From Chitinophaga sp. (lineage in GTDB: Bacteria; Bacteroidota; Bacteroidia; Chitinophagales; Chitinophagaceae): a stretch of DNA of 64,000 nucleotides. The position numbers and the translations under genes are program-made. This document shows, piece by piece, positions 1 to 8,484 of this stretch (position 1 is its first letter; each line of letters starts with the position of its first letter). The notes beneath the pieces were generated by a model. The model was not told where the DNA came from. It did not search any database and saw only the letters and a list, made by a program, of their open reading frames with translations. The stretch is taken from the NCBI RefSeq assembly GCF_017745275.1, contig NZ_JAGHZS010000006.1:434001-498000 (forward strand), given 5' to 3'.

Positions 1-408
1 TCCTTTTTTCACAACATGTACTTCCTGTCCGTTGCTGGTGCGTTTATAAGTACCGCTGATATCGTCCGCAGGGGAAATAGTGGTTACTAACACGAGTCTT
101 GATCCCAGTGTTCTGTATCCCCACAGGTTGATGGTTTGAAAGTTTACCACATAGAAGCCTGCATTAGCTGCGTCCACATTGTTAGAGGTGGGAGTGAGCT
201 GTGTGGTGGTATTGGTAAGACTGTCGTATCCGGTAGCACCGGCGTCCGTATAAGAGCCGCCAACGCTCAATGTAACTACAGGATCACCTTTCAAAGTAAG
301 GACGGGGAAAACGGGTGTCACCATTTTGGTGTACACGTTTTCCGATTTTTTCGTGCAGGCGGTTAGCATCACCGCGCCTGCCAGGAAGATATATAATAAC
401 GCTTTCAT
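1..408 (-). CDS. Partial SusCD-linked lipoprotein, Ig-like (DUF5011/BT_2262-like) surface protein
   Basis: The gene reads leftwards from ATG 408 and runs off the window, so only the first 136 residues are seen. It starts with a lipoprotein signal (MKALLYIFLAGAVMLTAC, lipobox LTAC at Cys18). Next comes a short Ig-like stretch with 'GDPVVTLSVGGSYTDAGATG', typical of the small surface-lipoprotein domains (DUF5011/BT_2262 type) that follow SusC/SusD genes. The segment 'SPADDISGTYKRTS' then begins a second domain. It lies 53 bases after the susD stop on the same strand, so it is probably the third gene of that operon and may help bind the substrate at the surface. The domain assignment is inference from pattern; the reading frame and lipobox are direct observations. 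Confidence 0.8.
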   Translation of the reverse strand, partial: MKALLYIFLAGAVMLTACTKKSENVYTKMVTPVFPVLTLKGDPVVTLSVGGSYTDAGATGYDSLTNTTTQLTPTSNNVDAANAGFYVVNFQTINLWGYRTLGSRLVLVTTISPADDISGTYKRTSNGQEVHVVKKG

Positions 409-440
409 GCCAAACAATTAATTGTTAAAAGAATATTGTT

Positions 441-459
441 GACACGCCTTCGGCGTGTC
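441..459 (-). promoter_or_regulatory. Perfect 8-bp stem-loop between susD and the downstream lipoprotein gene
   Basis: GACACGCC-TTC-GGCGTGTC lies 2 bases after the susD stop and 33 bases before the next start. No T-run follows on the minus strand, so it is not a classic intrinsic terminator. A 3'-end stabiliser or processing site that makes downstream expression lower is plausible (inference). Confidence 0.55.
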
Positions 460-461
460 TC

Positions 462-1925
462 TTAATTAGCCCACCAAACTTTATCGTACACTAAATGGTT
501 GGTTTTAGGCGCATTTGGATTCCTGGTCAGTTCTGAAGATGGATACAGGAATATGCCAGGCCATCTGTTGGCGCCAATAATAGAAGCTTTAGAAATAACG
601 AAGAAGGAAGGATAACCGGTTCTTCTCCATTCTGTCCAGGCTTCTATGGTTTGGTTACCGCACATTGCTGCCCATTTCTGTGTAATGATGGCCTTTACCT
701 GTGTTTCTACATCTCCGCCTGCTGGATAGGCAATGGCGGGTTGTGCCATGTAATCAGCAGCACCATCTACTCCGTAAGCGGTAAAGTTATCGGTAATACC
801 CTGGTTATACATATCAGCTGCTGTGGCACCAGTGAGCCATCCTCTGGCGATGGCTTCAGCCTGCAGGAAGTCAGCTTCGTAATCTGTCATCAGTTTCACA
901 GGAGCAAATGCGGAATTAGCATCTGTTGGATTGGCACCTGTAGCAGCTGATGGGAGTGATACGGTGGTAGTAGGAGGGTTATTGAAACTGCCCTGGGGAA
1001 TTCCCACAACGGCACTACCTACTTTATTGTAAAACGCGTTCAGCCTGGGATCACTGTTACCACTGAAGAAATTAACAGCAGTAGAACTGGCCACCAGATT
1101 GGTTATTCTGCCTAATACGCTACCTGCCATCGCGCCATACAGCGGGTTGGTTTGACCACCAGTAGAGTTGAAGTTCTGAAGGGCAGATTCTCCCGGTTGG
1201 ATAAAATCAGCACCCTGCAGCGTTTTAACGATGTTACCAGCCCTGGTAGCATCTTTCTTTGCGAGGCGAAGTCCTACTCTTAACTTGAGCGTATTGGCAA
1301 AATGCAACCATTTTGTCATATCGCCTCCGTAAATCAGATCATCACCACCCGGAGCATTCGGATCATCTGGATCAATGAGCTTGGTAGCATCATCAATGAG
1401 CTTCACGATGCCGGTATAGATGTCGCTTTGTGTATCAAATTTTGGATACAGGATTGGTGTAGTGGCATCCCCCTGTGTAGCCTGGGTGAAAGGTACATCT
1501 CCCCATAAGTCGGTGCTCAATTGGGCGGCATATGCCTTTAACAACATACCAATGGCTACATATTGCTTCTTATTGGTGGCGTTACCTTTGTCGATCACTT
1601 TCTGGAGGTTCTCCAGTGCATCTACCTGGATGTTGAACCATACGTTTCCAAAATCACCTTCTGAGGGAGAATATTGGTCCAGGTTTTTATATTGAGAAGA
1701 GGTAGGACTCTGTGTCCAGTACTGTCCCCAGATGCCGCCATCAATGGTGAGTGTATTACCAAGAGCAAAAGTCAGCCCCGATTGCGCGGAGGGCAACAGT
1801 ACGTCTACTGTTACGTCCACCGCATGGTTGGGATCTTTATTAACATCCAGGAACTTTTTGCACCCTGGTGCTGAAAGCAGGAGGGCAGACAAAAAGGCTA
1901 GTGTGATTATATTCTTTTTCATCAA
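462..1925 (-). CDS. SusD/RagB-family outer-membrane lipoprotein (SusD-like_2 type)
   Basis: This 487-residue surface lipoprotein partners the SusC channel encoded just upstream (25-base gap) and is expected to bind the nutrient and hand it to SusC. The signal peptide ends in lipobox SAPGC (Cys22). The mature start 'KKFLDVNKDPN' and the pattern 'YPKFDTQSDIYTGIVKLIDDA' fit the SusD-like_2 branch, as does the C-terminal block 'KWAAMCGNQTIEAWTEWRRTG'. This branch is often found in pairs without a local sugar-degrading enzyme, and none is seen nearby here. The substrate cannot be told from sequence. The family call is firm. Confidence 0.95.
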   Translation of the reverse strand: MMKKNIITLAFLSALLLSAPGCKKFLDVNKDPNHAVDVTVDVLLPSAQSGLTFALGNTLTIDGGIWGQYWTQSPTSSQYKNLDQYSPSEGDFGNVWFNIQVDALENLQKVIDKGNATNKKQYVAIGMLLKAYAAQLSTDLWGDVPFTQATQGDATTPILYPKFDTQSDIYTGIVKLIDDATKLIDPDDPNAPGGDDLIYGGDMTKWLHFANTLKLRVGLRLAKKDATRAGNIVKTLQGADFIQPGESALQNFNSTGGQTNPLYGAMAGSVLGRITNLVASSTAVNFFSGNSDPRLNAFYNKVGSAVVGIPQGSFNNPPTTTVSLPSAATGANPTDANSAFAPVKLMTDYEADFLQAEAIARGWLTGATAADMYNQGITDNFTAYGVDGAADYMAQPAIAYPAGGDVETQVKAIITQKWAAMCGNQTIEAWTEWRRTGYPSFFVISKASIIGANRWPGIFLYPSSELTRNPNAPKTNHLVYDKVWWAN

Positions 1926-1950
1926 TTTTCTTTTTTAGGCCTGGTTTAAA

Positions 1951-4900
1951 TTAGAATGATACGTCCACTTTAATACCCATGTTTCTAAGAGAAGGGTTGG
2001 ATAAGAACTCATATCCCTGTACGTTGCTGGCTCCCTGACCGTTGATTTCAGGATCCGCAAATTTGTTGGAGCCGGGCACCCACAGGAAGAGGTTATTACC
2101 ATAGAGTACTATTCCTAATTTGGTAAATGGCGTACGTTTTAACATGGACTGGCTGAAGGTATAACCAATAGAAGCTTCACGCAATTTAATATAACTGGCG
2201 TCTATGATATCTTCTCCCGCTGGTTTAACATTGGTCCAGTAGTTATATGGATGGAATTTGATGCTGGTATTAGGAACCATTTTACCGGTACCATCATCAT
2301 ATACAGAGTTCGGGAACACATAGTCTTGCCTGTTATTAGCGGCAGTTTCCAGTGCATATCCACCAAAGTCAATCAGGCTCTTGGTATTGGAATAGAATAC
2401 ACCACCTTGCTTGGTATCAAACAGGAATTTCAGCATAAATCCTTTGTAGGAAATGCTACCACCGAAGGAAGCCATATAATCAGGCAGGTAAGAACCAAAA
2501 TAGCGGGTAGCATTAGCAATCGGTAACCCGGTTGCCTTGTCTATTACCACATGGCCATTGTCATCTACTTTCAACCCGGTACCATAGAAAGTACCATATT
2601 TTTTTCCTTTAGCTGCTACCTGAGACATGGCAGTAGTACCACTGATACCAGCGGAAATAGCTACCTGTTGCAGGTCGCCGTTGATATAATCAACGTTGTT
2701 ATCCAAATGGCTGTAGGTACCAAACAGGTCTACTCTTAATCCATAGGAAGTATTTACCGGCGTTGCCTTTAAACCGATTTCCAGGCCCTTGTTGGTCATT
2801 TGTCCAACGTTCATAGTTTTGAAACTAAAACCGGAACTGTTAGGAATGGGCACATCTACAATCTGGTTGGTAGACTTGGTATTGTAGTAAGTTACATCCA
2901 GGTTGATCATGTTTTTAAGGAAAGACAGCTCTGTTCCTACTTCAAACGAAGAGGTAAACTCTGGTTTCAGATCAGGATTTCCGATCAAAGTACGGCGGGA
3001 GAAACCAGGCACAATATTACCATTGCTGGTAATTGGGAACAGGATCTCACCAAAGTCAGCGCTGATGTCTGTTTTAGTGTAGGTGGTCTGCAGGCGGTAA
3101 GCAGGAGCATCAGCACCTACTTTTGCATAGCTGACCCTCACTTTACCGAAGCTGAGGATGTCGCTGAAAGCGTTGTCTTTATACAGCTCAGAGAAAACAA
3201 ACGCAGCATTTACGCTGGGATATACGTAAGAGTTATTGTTGGTGGGAAGGGTAGAGGAAATATCATTACGGATAGTTCCACCCAGGAAGAGCATATTCTT
3301 ATAATCGAAGTCTGCTTCTCCATAAAAACCATACAATCTTCTTTGTGTCAGCGTATTGGTGGAGTTAATAGGCCCCTTGGAATTATCCAGGTTGTAGAAG
3401 TCGGGTACTATCAGACCGCCATTAGTATTGGTAGCTGCAAACAGGTTATTACTGGTGACCATCCGCACGTTATTACCACCCAGTACTTTCATATTGAGGT
3501 CTTTGGTCAGCGCGCGGGTGTAAGTGATGATCAGGTCATGGTTAATCTGGCTGTAGTTATTAACATCCTGGGAATATTTACCATTGTCTGACCAGTTGTT
3601 GGTTCCATAAAACGGATCAAATGGTTGGTAGAAGTATTTAGCTCCTTTTTCATATCTACGGTCACTATAGATGTCCGCACCGATACGCTCTGTGATATCC
3701 AGGCCTGCAATAGGTTTATAGCTCAGTGAAACCGTTCCCTGTACACGTTCTACGGTGTTATTGTTTTTGTAGTTCTGTATCAGGAAGTAAGGATTTTTCG
3801 TATAGGCGCCATAGTAACCATAGTAGGCAGTACCATCTGCGCCGGTGAAGGTGCCGTTATATGGATTGCTCAGGTCTTTGAAGTCTACGATAGGAGCATC
3901 CCTTGGCTGCTGGAATATAGAGGCGTAAGTAGAGTTGGTTTGTCCGCCCAGTGGCAGCTGGCTGGAGATATTAGTATATCCCACAGAAGCCTGGCTGGAG
4001 AACTTTTCAGAGAATTCAGAAGAACCACTCACCCTAACGCTGTACTTGTTGTAGTTGGTAGTTGGAATAATGCCTTTGTTATTTAATGCGCCTACGGACA
4101 GGAAATAAGTTGATTTCTCATTACCGCCGGACACAGTCAGGTTGTTATTAAAGGTTTGGCCTTTATCAAAGAAATGCTTCACGTTGTCAGGGATCGCTTC
4201 GTATTTCTTTAATTGTTGTTTACCATTAATCACCTGGCCCCAGGGTCTTTCCTTGCCATCAAAAGGCTCACCCCAGCTGAAGTTTTCTCTTCTGTCGTCA
4301 GGAATTCCATCCAGGTTACCTTCTCCAAACTGGTTCTGGAAAGTGGGGTATTTCAGGATTTCTGACAGTTGATAGCTGGAGCTGAAGTTGATTTGTGCAG
4401 GAGAGTTTTTCTTTCCTTTTTTGGTGGTGATAAGGATTGCACCGTTAGAAGCGATACTACCATACAAAGCGGCGGCAGCAGGGCCTTTCAGAACGGTAAT
4501 ACTTTCGATATCGTTCGGGTTGATATCATTACCCCTGTTACCATAGTCTACCTGGTCGTTCAGGAAGTCGGCGTTACGGATGTTATCATTACTTACCGGG
4601 ATACCATCCACCACAAATACCGGTTGGTTATTACCACTGAAAGAGGTAGGTCCGCGGAGTGTGATCCTGGAAGAAGCGCCTGGCGCATATCCGGAAGTAA
4701 TGTTCAAACCAGCTACCTTACCGGTTAAGGCGTTGATAGGGCTGGTATTGTCACCGATGTCTTCTTTATTAATGGTAGCTACGGCGTAACCGAGACTTCT
4801 TTTCTCTCTTTTCACACCCTGACCTGTTACCACAATTTCTGTGAGGGCAGTGCGAACAGATTGTAGCGATACATTGTATTTGGTGGCGCCGGTAACAGTT

Positions 4901-5205
4901 ATTTCCTGGTCGTTGTAACCAATAAAGGAAAATACAATGACTTCGCCTTGTGAAGCGGTTATGGAATAGTTTCCTTTAGGATCTGTGGCGGTACCGGTGT
5001 TCGTGTTTTTAATTCTCACGCTTACACCCGGTAATGCAGATCCATCTTCCTGCGCCGTCACTTTACCGGTTATCTTTTGCTGGGCAAAAGTCAGTAAGGG
5101 CACTATTAACATAACCAGCGCCAGGAAAGCTCTATGAAAAGCTTTTTTGGATTCCTTGCGGGCGCCCGAGATGAAAATAATGAGATGAGTTGTCTTTTTC
5201 ATCAT
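1951..5205 (-). CDS. SusC/RagA-family TonB-linked outer-membrane transporter
   Basis: This 1084-residue beta-barrel importer of the SusC family takes large nutrients through the outer membrane using TonB energy. After an unusually long, basic N-terminus (about 25 residues) comes the signal core 'FLALVMLIVPLLTFAQ'. A carboxypeptidase-regulatory-like domain follows (ITGKV...LPGVSVRIKNT), then the SusC signature 'LTEIVVTGQG'. The plug carries 'VDGIPVSN' and 'ESITVLKGPAAAALYGS', and the C-terminus ends with the barrel-closing phenylalanine (VDVSF). There is no STN domain and no FecI/FecR genes alongside, so it is likely regulated differently from the other three receptors in the window. It heads the operon with the SusD gene and the edge lipoprotein. 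Confidence 0.96.
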   Translation of the reverse strand: MMKKTTHLIIFISGARKESKKAFHRAFLALVMLIVPLLTFAQQKITGKVTAQEDGSALPGVSVRIKNTNTGTATDPKGNYSITASQGEVIVFSFIGYNDQEITVTGATKYNVSLQSVRTALTEIVVTGQGVKREKRSLGYAVATINKEDIGDNTSPINALTGKVAGLNITSGYAPGASSRITLRGPTSFSGNNQPVFVVDGIPVSNDNIRNADFLNDQVDYGNRGNDINPNDIESITVLKGPAAAALYGSIASNGAILITTKKGKKNSPAQINFSSSYQLSEILKYPTFQNQFGEGNLDGIPDDRRENFSWGEPFDGKERPWGQVINGKQQLKKYEAIPDNVKHFFDKGQTFNNNLTVSGGNEKSTYFLSVGALNNKGIIPTTNYNKYSVRVSGSSEFSEKFSSQASVGYTNISSQLPLGGQTNSTYASIFQQPRDAPIVDFKDLSNPYNGTFTGADGTAYYGYYGAYTKNPYFLIQNYKNNNTVERVQGTVSLSYKPIAGLDITERIGADIYSDRRYEKGAKYFYQPFDPFYGTNNWSDNGKYSQDVNNYSQINHDLIITYTRALTKDLNMKVLGGNNVRMVTSNNLFAATNTNGGLIVPDFYNLDNSKGPINSTNTLTQRRLYGFYGEADFDYKNMLFLGGTIRNDISSTLPTNNNSYVYPSVNAAFVFSELYKDNAFSDILSFGKVRVSYAKVGADAPAYRLQTTYTKTDISADFGEILFPITSNGNIVPGFSRRTLIGNPDLKPEFTSSFEVGTELSFLKNMINLDVTYYNTKSTNQIVDVPIPNSSGFSFKTMNVGQMTNKGLEIGLKATPVNTSYGLRVDLFGTYSHLDNNVDYINGDLQQVAISAGISGTTAMSQVAAKGKKYGTFYGTGLKVDDNGHVVIDKATGLPIANATRYFGSYLPDYMASFGGSISYKGFMLKFLFDTKQGGVFYSNTKSLIDFGGYALETAANNRQDYVFPNSVYDDGTGKMVPNTSIKFHPYNYWTNVKPAGEDIIDASYIKLREASIGYTFSQSMLKRTPFTKLGIVLYGNNLFLWVPGSNKFADPEINGQGASNVQGYEFLSNPSLRNMGIKVDVSF

Positions 5206-6158
5206 AAACTTGATTTTGGTTGTGGTTTATTTAATAATTTTTTTGGTCGTGCTGGCATGTGCAACTCGTAATGAGGTGGGCCATTAGAGGGTGATAGTGT
5301 GTTGTAAAATGGGATCATTTATTGATCATTTAGAGATTAGCGCGGTCTGGTGATTTAGTGACTATTTTGTTGTAATCATTATACAATGAAGCCTTACGTA
5401 AAGGCATAGCACAGCCTCTACAGCTTTATAGCTGAATTTTTTCCGAATAAATTACGAGGTTACAGTATAGCCCGTTGTAATAACGGCAACGGCTATATGA
5501 TAGACAACACAAGCGTAAGCGGAGGGCTGCTTTTAATGCGTAGACAATTTCTCACAAGCAATATAAATTCTCATAAGCCAATTCTCATAAGCAATTAAAA
5601 GCAATGCAGTGGCTAAATGCACGGCTACCTTTAGGATACGTTCGTTCGTCTGCTAGGTTAAAATGGTAATAACACTGCCTGTAGTTAATAGCTGATGTTG
5701 ATTATTTTGCTATTAATAAGCGTGGTTGCTTTTGGTATTCAAATTTTGGTAGTTGTTAAGCGCAGGATATTTCATTAGTTGGAAACATCTCATGCCGATA
5801 TTAGATTTCGTTTTGTTGATAAAAAATATAAATACTTGTTTGCTGCCTCTTTATTTTCTCTAAGCTTTTCTGACTTTGACTTGCTCTCTGAAAGTTTGTT
5901 TAAACCGATTAATGACTTTCTTTTTAAAACAAGTAACAATTGATTCGATGCACTAAGATAAGCCTTTATTAGCAAAAAAATAACATCATGGCAATTTAAT
6001 CTGTGGTAGCAAGGGTTTCCGCGTAAATTATTGATAATAAATTATTTATATGCCACATGGAGAAATGTCTGAATTTTTATTACATAAAACAATGGTAACG
6101 AATGATGTAAACGTATACTGCTTTTGGCTTTTAACGTTCCCCTTGTTATCTTCCGGAT
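5206..6158. other. Intergenic region of about 950 bases without a convincing gene
   Basis: AT-rich DNA between divergently oriented genes. It must hold the promoter of the SusCD operon (minus) and of the ADP-ribosylglycohydrolase gene (plus), but I found no full TTG-N20-TAnnTTTG match for either. It contains the short repeats at 5546-5597 and small hairpins (for example gcctt-acgta-aaggc near 5391-5405). The only sizeable open frame (5790-5975, minus) is lysine/serine-rich, has no recognisable feature and is probably chance. Confidence 0.5.
5546..5597. repeat. Three imperfect copies of AATTCTCATAAGC(A)AAT
   Basis: Copies begin with TCTCA at 5550, 5569 and 5583 (spacings 19 and 14). The first reads tctcacaagcaat, the second tctcataagccaat and the third tctcataagcaat. 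They lie about 350 bases upstream of the SusC start. They could be regulator-binding repeats or simple sequence drift. Confidence 0.4.
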
Positions 6159-7094
6159 ATGAACCATATAAAAGCAGCATTAGCAGGATTGGCAGTAGGA
6201 GATGCCCTGGGAGTACCGGTAGAGTTCAGGGAACGGGAAGGATTAGAACGGCACCCGGTAACAGACATGGTAGGGTATGGCACACATCAGCAACCAGCCG
6301 GTACCTGGTCTGACGACAGCTCCCTGGCCTTTTGCCTGGCAGAAGCCCTCACAAAAGATTTTAGTTTGCAACAACTGGCGCAATACTTTGTCGACTGGCG
6401 CTATAAGGCATTCTGGACCCCACATGGCGAAGTGTTTGATATAGGCATAACTACCCAGGAATCTATAGAGCGACTGGCAAAAGGAATAGATCCTGTTAAA
6501 GCAGGCGGATTTTATGAATCCGAAAACGGGAACGGATCATTGATGAGAATTTTGCCGTTATTATTTTATATAAAAGATAAGGACATCACAGAAAGATTCG
6601 AAATCACGAAGAACGTGTCTTCACTTACCCATGGGCATATGCGCGCCGTGATAGCCTGTTTTTATTACCTGGAGTTTGCCCGGCAAATATTGTTGAAGAA
6701 AGATAAGTTTGCCGTATACCAGTTATTGCAGCAAACGCTTCCCGCTTTCATCAAAAAGCAAGGCATCCATCCGGATGAGATGTCGAAGTTTAACCGGCTG
6801 TTAAAAGAAGATATCCATTTTGTAGCTACCACTACCATCAGCAGTGGAGGTTATGTGCTGCATACGCTGGAAGCATCGATCTGGTGCATACTCACCACCG
6901 ACAACTACGCTGATGCCGTTTTAAAGGCAGTTAATTTAGGTCGCGATACGGATACTACCGGCGCGGTAACCGGTGGTTTGGCAGCACTCATCTACGGACT
7001 GGAAGGCATTCCGGAGAAGTGGATCGCCGCATTAGCCCGGCGGGAAGATATCCTGGAGCTGGCAGAAAGAATGGCGCATTACCTGCAGCAGTAG
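6159..7094 (+). CDS. ADP-ribosylglycohydrolase family protein
   Basis: This 311-residue cytoplasmic enzyme belongs to the DraG/ARH-like family, which removes ADP-ribose from proteins or small molecules using two metal ions. Metal-site motifs are in place: 'GLAVGDALGVP' at residues 10-20, 'WSDDSS' at 50-55 (the family usually has T-D-D-T/S), and 'GRDTDTTGAVTGG' around residue 260. Length is typical of the family. The gene stands alone on the plus strand. Its stop codon directly abuts the stop of the convergent lipoprotein gene, with no terminator between. The target (protein, nucleotide or ADP-ribosylated RNA/DNA) cannot be told from the sequence. No partner ADP-ribosyltransferase is seen nearby. 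Confidence 0.93.
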   Translation: MNHIKAALAGLAVGDALGVPVEFREREGLERHPVTDMVGYGTHQQPAGTWSDDSSLAFCLAEALTKDFSLQQLAQYFVDWRYKAFWTPHGEVFDIGITTQESIERLAKGIDPVKAGGFYESENGNGSLMRILPLLFYIKDKDITERFEITKNVSSLTHGHMRAVIACFYYLEFARQILLKKDKFAVYQLLQQTLPAFIKKQGIHPDEMSKFNRLLKEDIHFVATTTISSGGYVLHTLEASIWCILTTDNYADAVLKAVNLGRDTDTTGAVTGGLAALIYGLEGIPEKWIAALARREDILELAERMAHYLQQ

Positions 7095-7973
7095 TTATAG
7101 CACCGCTTTATTATCTGCCTGAAATAATTCCCAATTCTTATTCAGCGATTGTTGCCGGCAGAAGTCAAGCAGTTGCCGGAGCCTTTTTTTATTATCATAC
7201 CTGATATTCCAGTATAACTTTTTTTGACAATCACTGCAAAGGCGGTTAGGGGCATTATCTGTTTCGGCTAAACTGTTGCTGCCATTCATTACGCATCTTG
7301 CAAAAATGCAATGGTGTAAAGATAGCATATGTCCTATTTCGTGAGAAGAGATATTCGTTAGCCTGCCTATACACTGCGAAAAATTGGTAGTGTCCAGCTG
7401 TTTGTTTTGTAGCCGGTAAATGGAAGTAACGCCCACTCTTTTAGTATAGGAAGCCAGGCCAAATACATAGTTCCACGACGGTTTAGGGTAAAGATCTTTT
7501 GCACTGATGGCCATCAATGCGATGCCGCTGGCGGGCATCTGATCCGCCAGCAACGTATCCAGTACATAAGGCGCCAATAGTTGCAAATGATCTGTTTGAA
7601 ACCGCCCGGGAACGCTGGTATCCGGGATAGGTTTCAACAACACCGTTTCCAGTTGAAAGAAAAGCGCCACATATTCACGTGTAAGCGACAATGCCCGCTG
7701 CTGTAATGCCGTAAATTCACCCACGGGCAACAGATAAATAACGGACCGGTTGGGAGTTGGCTTTACCGGTTTTGCTTTTTTATAGGCTTCAAAGGTTTGT
7801 CCGCCTTCCTGGTGCTCAAACAACCATTCACCTTCCTTAGGGGGAGATAGTTGGATATCATTTTTTGCAATTGCCTTGAAATAGTTGTTCTGGGCGCGTA
7901 TTACCGGATCTTCCTCCGGGTTGTTATGGCAGGATAATAGTATGCATAATAACAGTAAGCGTAAAGGTTTCAT
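7095..7973 (-). CDS. Archaemetzincin-like zinc metalloprotease lipoprotein
   Basis: This protein has about 292 residues. I chose the ATG at 7973 because it starts a clean lipoprotein signal (MKPLRLLLLCILLSC, Cys15); a longer frame to 8066 would bury that signal. The C-terminal half has H211-E-x-x-H215, H221-C222, C227-x-M229 and C246-x-x-C249. This closely matches the archaemetzincin (M54) pattern HEXXHXXGXXHC-X4-CXM-X17-CXXC, with two zinc sites. Two deviations are visible: the usual Gly is Ser218, and the second spacer is 16 rather than 17. Most archaemetzincins are cytosolic, so a lipid-anchored envelope form is unusual. It lies 41 bases downstream of the HxlR gene on the same strand and may be co-transcribed. 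Confidence 0.85.
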   Translation of the reverse strand: MKPLRLLLLCILLSCHNNPEEDPVIRAQNNYFKAIAKNDIQLSPPKEGEWLFEHQEGGQTFEAYKKAKPVKPTPNRSVIYLLPVGEFTALQQRALSLTREYVALFFQLETVLLKPIPDTSVPGRFQTDHLQLLAPYVLDTLLADQMPASGIALMAISAKDLYPKPSWNYVFGLASYTKRVGVTSIYRLQNKQLDTTNFSQCIGRLTNISSHEIGHMLSLHHCIFARCVMNGSNSLAETDNAPNRLCSDCQKKLYWNIRYDNKKRLRQLLDFCRQQSLNKNWELFQADNKAVL

Positions 7974-8014
7974 TGGGTATAGGTCTAATGTACTCACGTT
8001 AAGTATCGCTTGAA

Positions 8015-8389
8015 TTATTCCATTTCTTCTATCATACCTTCCGTTTCTCCCAGCTCCCGCCCCCATTGGGCAATACTTTCAAGGGGTGCAATCAGCGTTT
8101 TTCCAAACGGGGTTAAGGAGTATTCTACCCGAAGCGGAGGTTTGGTACCGAAGGATTCCCGTTGGATGAGGCCATCTTCTTCCAGGGTTTTTAACTGGAG
8201 ACTTAACATCTTCTCTGTAATATCCGGCATGCGTTGTCGTAGCTCTGTAAAGCGCATGGTGCTGTTTCGCAGGTACCACAGGATAACGCTTTTCCATTTC
8301 CCACCGATATAACTCATTGTAATATCCATGGCGCAGTGGTAGGTTTTTCCATGAAGCCTGAATCCAAATTTTTTGCCGTTAATAATCAT
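8015..8389 (-). CDS. HxlR-family winged-helix transcriptional regulator
   Basis: This 124-residue DNA-binding protein has the HxlR (DUF24) hallmarks: a cysteine near the N-terminus (YHCAMDITMSYIGGKWKSVIL), the helix-turn-helix 'RFTELRQRMPDITEKMLSLQLKTLEEDGLI' and the wing 'PLRVEYSLTPFGKTL'. Such proteins often sense electrophiles or quinones through the conserved cysteine. It is divergent from the metallo-hydrolase/oxidoreductase operon at 8485-9991, so control of that operon and of itself is the natural inference. The near-palindrome at 8405-8420 between them is a candidate operator. Confidence 0.93.
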   Translation of the reverse strand: MIINGKKFGFRLHGKTYHCAMDITMSYIGGKWKSVILWYLRNSTMRFTELRQRMPDITEKMLSLQLKTLEEDGLIQRESFGTKPPLRVEYSLTPFGKTLIAPLESIAQWGRELGETEGMIEEME

Positions 8390-8404
8390 ATTGATTTTTT
8401 GTAC

Positions 8405-8420
8405 CTGTCAGAATTGATAG
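8405..8420. promoter_or_regulatory. Candidate HxlR operator, CTGTCA-gaat-TGATAG
   Basis: Near-perfect inverted repeat (5 of 6 positions) in the divergent HxlR/metallo-hydrolase gap, ending 4 bases upstream of the -33 element of the plus-strand promoter. Assignment to this HxlR protein is inference. Confidence 0.4.
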
Positions 8421-8423
8421 TTA

Positions 8424-8454
8424 TTGTGTGTAATACAGCAGCGATTTACCTTTG
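8424..8454 (+). promoter_or_regulatory. Bacteroidota sigma-70 promoter for the 8485-9991 operon
   Basis: TTG at 8424-8426, then a 20-base spacer, then TACCTTTG at 8447-8454. This is an exact match to the Bacteroidota -33/-7 consensus (TTG, TAnnTTTG). Transcription would start near 8461, giving a leader of about 24 bases before ATG 8485. Confidence 0.75.
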
Positions 8455-8484
8455 GTGCTCTTAATAATTATTCAAATTTAAAAA

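Noticed and set aside
2800..3591. 263-codon open frame on the plus strand
   Set aside because: Lies wholly antisense to the SusC gene, whose frame is strongly supported by family motifs. No signal or domain in the antisense product.
5790..5975. 61-codon minus-strand frame
   Set aside because: AT-rich, low-complexity lysine/serine sequence, no start context and no recognisable feature.
6159..7094. Toxin-antitoxin reading of the ADP-ribosylglycohydrolase (DarTG-like)
   Set aside because: No ADP-ribosyltransferase-like gene lies next to it, and it is a DraG-type rather than a macrodomain protein.
7974..8066. N-terminal extension of the archaemetzincin-like gene
   Set aside because: It would overlap the HxlR gene and place the lipoprotein signal in the middle of the protein.
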